Assembly (NCBI GenBank): GCA_964564865.1
Contig: CAZMDA010000035.1
Location: 1-35,711 of the forward strand
Direction: 5' to 3'
DNA length: 35,711 bases
Source of the DNA: RBG-16-66-20 sp964564865
GTDB taxonomy: Bacteria > Pseudomonadota > Gammaproteobacteria > Burkholderiales > SG8-39
Part shown: positions 31,275 to 35,711 of the stretch, piece by piece
How positions within the stretch are numbered: the first letter of the stretch is position 1
Layout: every line of letters starts with the position of its first letter
Position numbers and translations under genes: made by a program
The notes under the pieces: model-generated
What the model was told of the DNA's origin: nothing
What the model saw: the letters and a program-made list of their open reading frames with translations, nothing else
Database searches by the model: none

Positions 31275-32449
31275 TGTGAGAGCGCAGCCAGAGTCTTTAG
31301 GGTGGAATAGAAGAGCTTGAACTGGGGCCCGCGGGACGCGCTGTCGCGCGGCCCCGGATGGACGGCGGTGTGCACCATGACGAGCTTCGTCTTCGGGTCG
31401 ACCATCACCGCCTGCCCATAAGCCCCGAGCAGCGCGAAGCGGCCTTCCTTGTCGATCAGCCAGGTCTGGTAGCCGTAGCCGTTGTTCGGCGTCGCGCGCC
31501 CATGGGCAAGGTGCGGCGCATCCGGGCGCGTCGCCGCCCGCACCCACTCGGCGGGAATCACCTGCCGGCCGTCGCGCGCGCCCTCCTCCGCCAGCAGCAG
31601 CCCCAGCCGCCCCCAGTCGCGCAGCGTGGCGTTCAGCCCGACGTAGCCCGTTTCGTAGCCGCCGCGGTCCAGGACCCACATCGCGTCCGCCTCGGCGCCC
31701 ATGGGCTGCCAGATCTTCTCGGCGAGGTACTCCGACAGGTTGCGGCCGACGGCCGCGCGCAGCACCAGCCCCAGCACCTGCGTCTCGGCCGAGGAATAGA
31801 AGAACCGGGCCCCGGCGGGACGGGGCCGGCTGGTGTAGCCCCAGACGGTGTCGGCCCCGCCCGGGCCCTGCTGCAGGATGGTCTTGGCGTAGAGCATGCG
31901 GTTGTCGTCGCCGCCGTCGGCGCGCTGCCCGGGGTCCACGCCGGAGGACATGGTGAGCAGGTGCCGCAGGCTGGTCTCGCCGTAGGGCAGGCCCTTCAGC
32001 TCGGGCACGAACTCCCCGGCCGGCTGGTCGATGGACCGGATGCGGCCCTCGTGGATCGCGATCCCCACCAGCATCGCCACCACCGTCTTCGCCATGGACA
32101 TCGAGGTGAAGCGGTCGGCGGCCTTGCGCCCGTATTGGTAGCGCTCGGCGAGGATGGTGTCGCCCTTGAGGATGAGCAGGCCGGTGTTGCGGTTGGCCTC
32201 GAGGTAGGCGTCCACCTCGAGCTCCTTCGGCTCCGGGACGCGCTTCAGCTCCCGCGCCTGCCCGCGCGCCACCCGGCGCGAGGGCACCAGCTCGTCGTAG
32301 CGGCTGAAGTTCCCCACCAGGCAGCGCTCAGCCTGCCGGCCGGCCAGGCTGCAGGTGGGATAGCCCTCGGCCTTGCCCAGGCGCGCCTCGTCGGGCGCGG
32401 CGAGCGCCGCGCCCGAGGCGAGGAGCAGCGCCGCGAGCAGCGGCTTCAC
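31271..32449 (-). CDS. Serine beta-lactamase-like hydrolase, exported
   Basis: 392 residues from GTG 32449, whose GTGA overlaps the korA stop. A signal peptide (KPLLAALLLASGAALA) precedes a class C beta-lactamase/6-aminohexanoate-dimer-hydrolase-like fold: SxxK at S118-M-A-K121, YSS (218-220) as the Y-x-N/S motif, and a late HTAVHPGPRD segment. Such enzymes cleave amides or esters in the periplasm; most are not antibiotic resistance determinants. Its place between the two subunit genes of a cytoplasmic oxidoreductase, with overlaps at both ends, is unusual. Two cysteines near the N-terminus (C33, C43) may form a disulfide. Confidence 0.9.
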   Translation of the reverse strand: MKPLLAALLLASGAALAAPDEARLGKAEGYPTCSLAGRQAERCLVGNFSRYDELVPSRRVARGQARELKRVPEPKELEVDAYLEANRNTGLLILKGDTILAERYQYGRKAADRFTSMSMAKTVVAMLVGIAIHEGRIRSIDQPAGEFVPELKGLPYGETSLRHLLTMSSGVDPGQRADGGDDNRMLYAKTILQQGPGGADTVWGYTSRPRPAGARFFYSSAETQVLGLVLRAAVGRNLSEYLAEKIWQPMGAEADAMWVLDRGGYETGYVGLNATLRDWGRLGLLLAEEGARDGRQVIPAEWVRAATRPDAPHLAHGRATPNNGYGYQTWLIDKEGRFALLGAYGQAVMVDPKTKLVMVHTAVHPGPRDSASRGPQFKLFYSTLKTLAALSQ

Positions 32450-34293
32450 GCCGCCCGGTCCTTCTTGATCGGCCGCACGTTGAGCGCCGCGACGATCTCG
32501 GAGATTTCCTTCGTGATGAAGCGCGCGGTGATCGGCGTGCCGTCGTAGTGCAGGATCGAGACCAGCGAGGCCGGGTTGATGTGCGCCTCGTTGACGAGCA
32601 GCGTCTTCATCTGCGCGTCGCGGTTCTGCTCGATGACGAACACCTTGGAGTGCGACTGCACGAAGTCCTGGATCTCGTCGGCGAACGGAAACGCGCGCAC
32701 GCGCAGGGCGTTGACGAAGATGCCCTGCCCGGCGAGCGCCTCGAGGGCCTCGTGCATGGACGGGCTGGTGGAGCCGTAGAAGATGGCGCCGAAGCGCGCC
32801 GGCTCCTTGGCCGGGGTCAGCACCGGCTTGGGCACCAGGGTCTTGGCGAAGTCATGCTTCTTCAGCAGGCGCTGCATGTTGTACTGGTAGTCCGGCCCGG
32901 CCTCGGAGTAGATCGCCTGCGGGTTCTTCGAGGTGCCGCGGGTGAAGTACGCGCCCTTGGACGGATGCGTGCCCGGGTAGGTGCGGAACGGGATGCCGTC
33001 GCCGTCCAGGTCCTTGTAGCGCGCGAACTCCTTGCCCGCATCCAGCATCTCCGCGGTCATGACCTTGCCGCGGTCGTACTGGCGGGCGTCGTCCCACTTC
33101 AGCGGCTTGCACAGGCGATGGTTCATGCCGATGTCGAGGTCGGTCATGAGGAAGACGGGCGTCTGCAGCCGCTCGGCGAGGTCCAGGCAGTCCGCCGCCA
33201 TGGTGAAGCACTCGTGCGGGTCCTCCGGGAACAGCAGCACGTGCTTGGTGTCGCCGTGCGAGGCGTAGGCGCAGGCGAGCACGTCCGACTGCTGCGTGCG
33301 CGTCGGCATCCCGGTGGAGGGCCCGCCGCGCTGCACGTCGATGATGGTGGCCGGGATCTCGGCGAAGTACGCCAGGCCGATGAACTCGCTCATGAGCGAG
33401 ATGCCCGGCCCGGAGGTGGCGGTGAAGGCGCGCGCCCCGTTCCAGCCGGCGCCGGTGACGATGCCAATCGACGCCAGCTCGTCCTCGGCCTGCACGATGG
33501 CGAACTTGTTCCTGCCGGTGTCCTTGTCCACGCGCAGCTTGGCGCAGTAGCCGGAGAAGGCCTCGGCCAGCGACGACGAGGGCGTGATCGGGTACCAGGC
33601 GCAGACGGTGGCGCCGCCGTAGACGCAGCCCAGCGCGGCGGCCGCGTTGCCCTCCATGAAGATCTGGTCGCCCACGGCGTAGGCGCGCCGCGCCTTCAGG
33701 CCGATGGCGTCCTTCAGGTGCTCGCGCGCGTAGTTCAGGCCCAGCTGCAGCGCGTTCAGGTTGGGCTTGAGCAGCTTCTCCTTGCCCTTGTACTGCTCGC
33801 CGATCAGCTCGGCGATGGCGTCGGGCTCCAGGTCCATGAGCGCCGCCAGCGCCCCCAGGCCGATGATGTTCTTGAACAGCTGGCGCTCGCGCGGCAGGGT
33901 GTAGGTGGAGTTGGAGATCTCGGTGAGCGGCATGCCGACGACGTGGATGTCGTCGCGGAACTTCGACTTCGGCAGCGGCTTGGTGTTGTCGTAGAAGAGG
34001 TACCCGCCGGGCTCGATCTCCTTCACGTCCTGCGCCCAGGTCTGCGGGTTCATGGCCACCATCAGGTCGCAGCCGCCGCGCCGGCCGAGCCACCCCTTCT
34101 CCGTCACCCGCACCTCGTACCAGGTGGGCAGGCCCTGGATGTTGGAGGGGAAGATGTTGCGCGGCGAGACCGGGATCCCCATGCGCAGGAACGAGCGCGC
34201 GAACAGCTCGTTGGCCGAGGCCGAGCCCGAGCCGTTGACGTTGGCGAACTTGACGACGAAGTCGTTGACCGCCTCGATTCTCTTCACGCTCAT
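32446..34293 (-). CDS. korA: 2-oxoacid:ferredoxin oxidoreductase, fused gamma-alpha subunit
   Basis: 615 residues from ATG 34293 (MSVKRIEAVNDFVVKFAN), with AGGAG at 9 bases; ATG 34299, which overlaps the aldolase stop, is an alternative. Residues 1-200 are the gamma domain (NVNGSGSASANELFARSFLR), fused to the alpha subunit (GNAAAALGCVYGGATVCAWYPITPSS, ATSGPGISLMSEFIG, PSTGMPTRTQQSD). This gamma-alpha fusion is the KorA type. With KorB it forms the CoA- and ferredoxin-dependent 2-oxoglutarate oxidoreductase used by anaerobic aromatic degraders such as Thauera and Azoarcus to make low-potential electrons. The operon also encodes a FAD/ferredoxin subunit. Substrate identity is inferred from family. 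Confidence 0.95.
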   Translation of the reverse strand: MSVKRIEAVNDFVVKFANVNGSGSASANELFARSFLRMGIPVSPRNIFPSNIQGLPTWYEVRVTEKGWLGRRGGCDLMVAMNPQTWAQDVKEIEPGGYLFYDNTKPLPKSKFRDDIHVVGMPLTEISNSTYTLPRERQLFKNIIGLGALAALMDLEPDAIAELIGEQYKGKEKLLKPNLNALQLGLNYAREHLKDAIGLKARRAYAVGDQIFMEGNAAAALGCVYGGATVCAWYPITPSSSLAEAFSGYCAKLRVDKDTGRNKFAIVQAEDELASIGIVTGAGWNGARAFTATSGPGISLMSEFIGLAYFAEIPATIIDVQRGGPSTGMPTRTQQSDVLACAYASHGDTKHVLLFPEDPHECFTMAADCLDLAERLQTPVFLMTDLDIGMNHRLCKPLKWDDARQYDRGKVMTAEMLDAGKEFARYKDLDGDGIPFRTYPGTHPSKGAYFTRGTSKNPQAIYSEAGPDYQYNMQRLLKKHDFAKTLVPKPVLTPAKEPARFGAIFYGSTSPSMHEALEALAGQGIFVNALRVRAFPFADEIQDFVQSHSKVFVIEQNRDAQMKTLLVNEAHINPASLVSILHYDGTPITARFITKEISEIVAALNVRPIKKDRAA

Positions 34294-34298
34294 CTGCA

Positions 34299-35051
34299 TC
34301 AGCTCCTGTATCCGGAGTCTTTTTCGTCCACGATCCGGCGCAGCGCGGCGAACTCCAGCTCGCCCAGCGGCGCGGTGTCGGTGAGGAACTCGTTGCCCAG
34401 CTGCTGCGACTGGCGGCACATCTCGGGGCTGGGCTCGACCAGCCGGCCGCCGGCCTGCGCCGCGAGCTGGATCTGGCAGGCGCGCTCCAGGCGCCACATC
34501 CGGATCCAGGCCTCGGGCATGGTGCGCCCGGTGGTGAGCAGGCCGTGGTTGCGCAGCATCAGCGCCGAATTGGCGCCGAGGCTGGCCACGATGCGCTCGC
34601 GCTCCCCGAGACGCATGCTCGGCCCCTCGTAGTCATGGTAGGACAGCGCCTCGTAGAAGTTGTGCGCGTACATGTGGATGGGCAGCAGGCCGCAGGCCTG
34701 GGTGGACACCGCCATGCCGGCCAGCGTGTGGGTGTGGAACACCCAGTTGGCATCCTTGGCCCCCATGTGGATGGCGCTGTGGATCACGAAGCCCGCCTTG
34801 TTCGCCGGGTACTGGCTCTCCCCCACCACGTTGCCCTCGACGTCGATCTTCACCAGGTTCGAGGCGGTGACCTCGTCCCAGCGCAGGCCGTAGGGGTTGA
34901 TAAGGAAGTGGTGGTCGGGCCCCGGGATGCGCGCGGTGATGTGCGCGTAGATCAGTTCCGACCAGCCCAGCAGCGCGGCGACGCGGTAGGCCGAGGCGAG
35001 CTCGACGCGGATAGCCTGTTCCTGCAGGCTGTCTACAGGTTCGCGCTTCAT
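34299..35051 (-). CDS. Class II aldolase/adducin family protein
   Basis: 250 residues from ATG 35051 (MKREPVDSLQEQAIRVELAS), overlapping the stop of the ferredoxin subunit gene (ATGA). The class II fold shows YAHITARIPG, HHFLINPYGLRWDEVTASNLVKID, the metal site H106-T-H108 and the later LMLRNHGLLTTG. Members are zinc aldolases, epimerases or decarboxylases acting on sugar phosphates or hydroxy acids; this subgroup (aldolase II with a KIDVEGNVV strand) is common near carboxylate pathways in Burkholderiales. Its product may feed a 2-oxoacid to KorAB (inference). Confidence 0.93.
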   Translation of the reverse strand: MKREPVDSLQEQAIRVELASAYRVAALLGWSELIYAHITARIPGPDHHFLINPYGLRWDEVTASNLVKIDVEGNVVGESQYPANKAGFVIHSAIHMGAKDANWVFHTHTLAGMAVSTQACGLLPIHMYAHNFYEALSYHDYEGPSMRLGERERIVASLGANSALMLRNHGLLTTGRTMPEAWIRMWRLERACQIQLAAQAGGRLVEPSPEMCRQSQQLGNEFLTDTAPLGELEFAALRRIVDEKDSGYRS

Positions 35052-35711
35052 GCCGCCCTCTTGTGCTGTTTCTGCAGCGGGCTGCGCGCGGCGGGCCCGG
35101 CATGGGTCATCTCGATGAGCGACTTCTGCATGTCCCAGGCGCCGGTGGGGCAGCGCTCGGCGCACAGGCCGCAGTGCAGGCACACGTCCTCGTCCTTCAC
35201 CATGATGCGGCCGGTCTTGAGCGGACCGCCGACGTACAGGTCCTGGCTGAGGTTGGTCGAGGGCGCGGTGAGGCGGGTGCGGACCTCCTGCTCCTCGCCG
35301 TCCGGGGTGAAGGTGATGCAGTCCATCGGGCAGATGTCGACGCAGGCGTCGCACTCGATGCACAGCTGGGTGGTGAACACCGTCTGCACGTCGCAGTTGA
35401 GGCAGCGCTGCGCCTCCTTCCACGCCGTGGCGGCGTCGAAGCCCAGCTCCACCTCCATCTTCACGTTCTTCAGCGTCTGCTTGATGTCGGCCCAGGGCAC
35501 CGGGAAGCGCTGGTCGTTGGCGATCTCGTTGTCGTAGCTCCACTCGTGGATGCCCATCTTCTGCGACATCATGGACATCCCGGGCGCCGGGCGCTCGCGG
35601 ATGTCCTCGCCCTGCAGCAGCTTGTCGATGGAGATCGCGGCGTCGTGGCCGTGCGCCACCGCCCAGATGATGTTCTTGGGGCCGAAGGCGGCGTCGCCGC
35701 CGAAGAACACG
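35048..35711 (-). CDS. FAD/ferredoxin oxidoreductase subunit, N-terminus beyond window
   Basis: The last 221 codons of a longer gene. It opens inside the second nucleotide-binding domain of a GltD/KorC-like flavoprotein (FFGGDAAFGPKNIIWAVAHG, then HDAAISIDKLLQGE). Two ferredoxin 4Fe-4S motifs follow: CIECDACVDICPMD and CLHCGLCAERCPTGA. Such a protein passes electrons between NAD(P)H and the Kor ferredoxin or cluster, as KorC of Azoarcus evansii does for KorAB. It is the first visible gene of the five-gene operon and overlaps the aldolase start by 4 bases. Confidence 0.9.
   Translation of the reverse strand, partial: VFFGGDAAFGPKNIIWAVAHGHDAAISIDKLLQGEDIRERPAPGMSMMSQKMGIHEWSYDNEIANDQRFPVPWADIKQTLKNVKMEVELGFDAATAWKEAQRCLNCDVQTVFTTQLCIECDACVDICPMDCITFTPDGEEQEVRTRLTAPSTNLSQDLYVGGPLKTGRIMVKDEDVCLHCGLCAERCPTGAWDMQKSLIEMTHAGPAARSPLQKQHKRAA

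Noticed and set aside
31358..32548. Long plus-strand frame opposite the serine hydrolase
   Set aside because: It has no motif and covers the junction between two convincing minus-strand genes; it is a shadow.

Overview
This window looks like a GC-rich chromosome segment from a betaproteobacterium, most likely Burkholderiales. The clues are the strong G/C third-position bias, three intact and one broken Bug/TctC-type solute receptor, RidA and enolase-superfamily genes beside those receptors, and a Kor-type 2-oxoacid:ferredoxin oxidoreductase operon. Most genes are metabolic or housekeeping genes packed into short operons with 4-base start/stop overlaps. One A+T-richer block at about 24.5-30.2 kb is clearly foreign.

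Layout. 1-2.5 kb (minus): ketopantoate-reductase-like enzyme, REC/HD-GYP response regulator, and a coiled-coil protein that runs off the left edge. 2.5-3.2 kb: cspA with a long leader and two identical tandem terminators, facing a candidate small minus-strand transcript whose Shine-Dalgarno stretch matches the 16S 3' tail over 17 bases. 3.2-6.7 kb: exported metallo-beta-lactamase-fold protein, a 57-residue small protein, an MFS transporter, a DsbA/HCCA-isomerase-like protein and a rhodanese. 6.7-11.2 kb (plus): FmdB zinc ribbon, then a catabolic-looking operon (DUF1330, enolase-superfamily enzyme, triple RidA fusion, Bug receptor, single RidA). 11.2-14.0 kb (minus): membrane HELGH protein, M20 peptidase, and a FrnE-type DsbA protein with an in-frame TGA at the first cysteine of CPWC. 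A well-formed hairpin lies just downstream, so this is very probably a selenoprotein.

14.0-18.5 kb: three paralogous methyltransferases with signal peptides, htpG (with a heat-shock promoter) in opposite orientation between copies 1 and 2; copy 3 lacks a normal start codon. 18.5-24.1 kb: a ParE-type toxin-antitoxin pair, a YdhR-like protein, GST plus Bug receptor, an M24 peptidase homologue plus Bug receptor, an orphan XRE regulator, and three copies of a GATCGG-centred palindrome. A truncated, frameshifted Bug gene at 24.1-24.5 kb marks the island edge.

24.5-30.2 kb is a compact defence-type island: a DUF6998-like putative nuclease, a large protein with two GHKL ATPase domains (MORC/Hsp90-like N-terminus, histidine-kinase-like C-terminus), a receiver-like partner, a C5-cytosine DNA methyltransferase and a Vsr endonuclease. 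The last two diverge from a promoter region carrying CCAGGTYA repeats. I infer a restriction-modification-linked system in which the ATPase and receiver proteins form the sensing or remodelling arm. The island ends inside the 3' end of korB. 30.2-35.7 kb (minus): the kor operon, reading FAD/ferredoxin subunit, class II aldolase, korA, a serine beta-lactamase-like hydrolase, korB.

The strongest leads are the selenocysteine FrnE protein, the dual-ATPase defence island, and the small transcript next to cspA.
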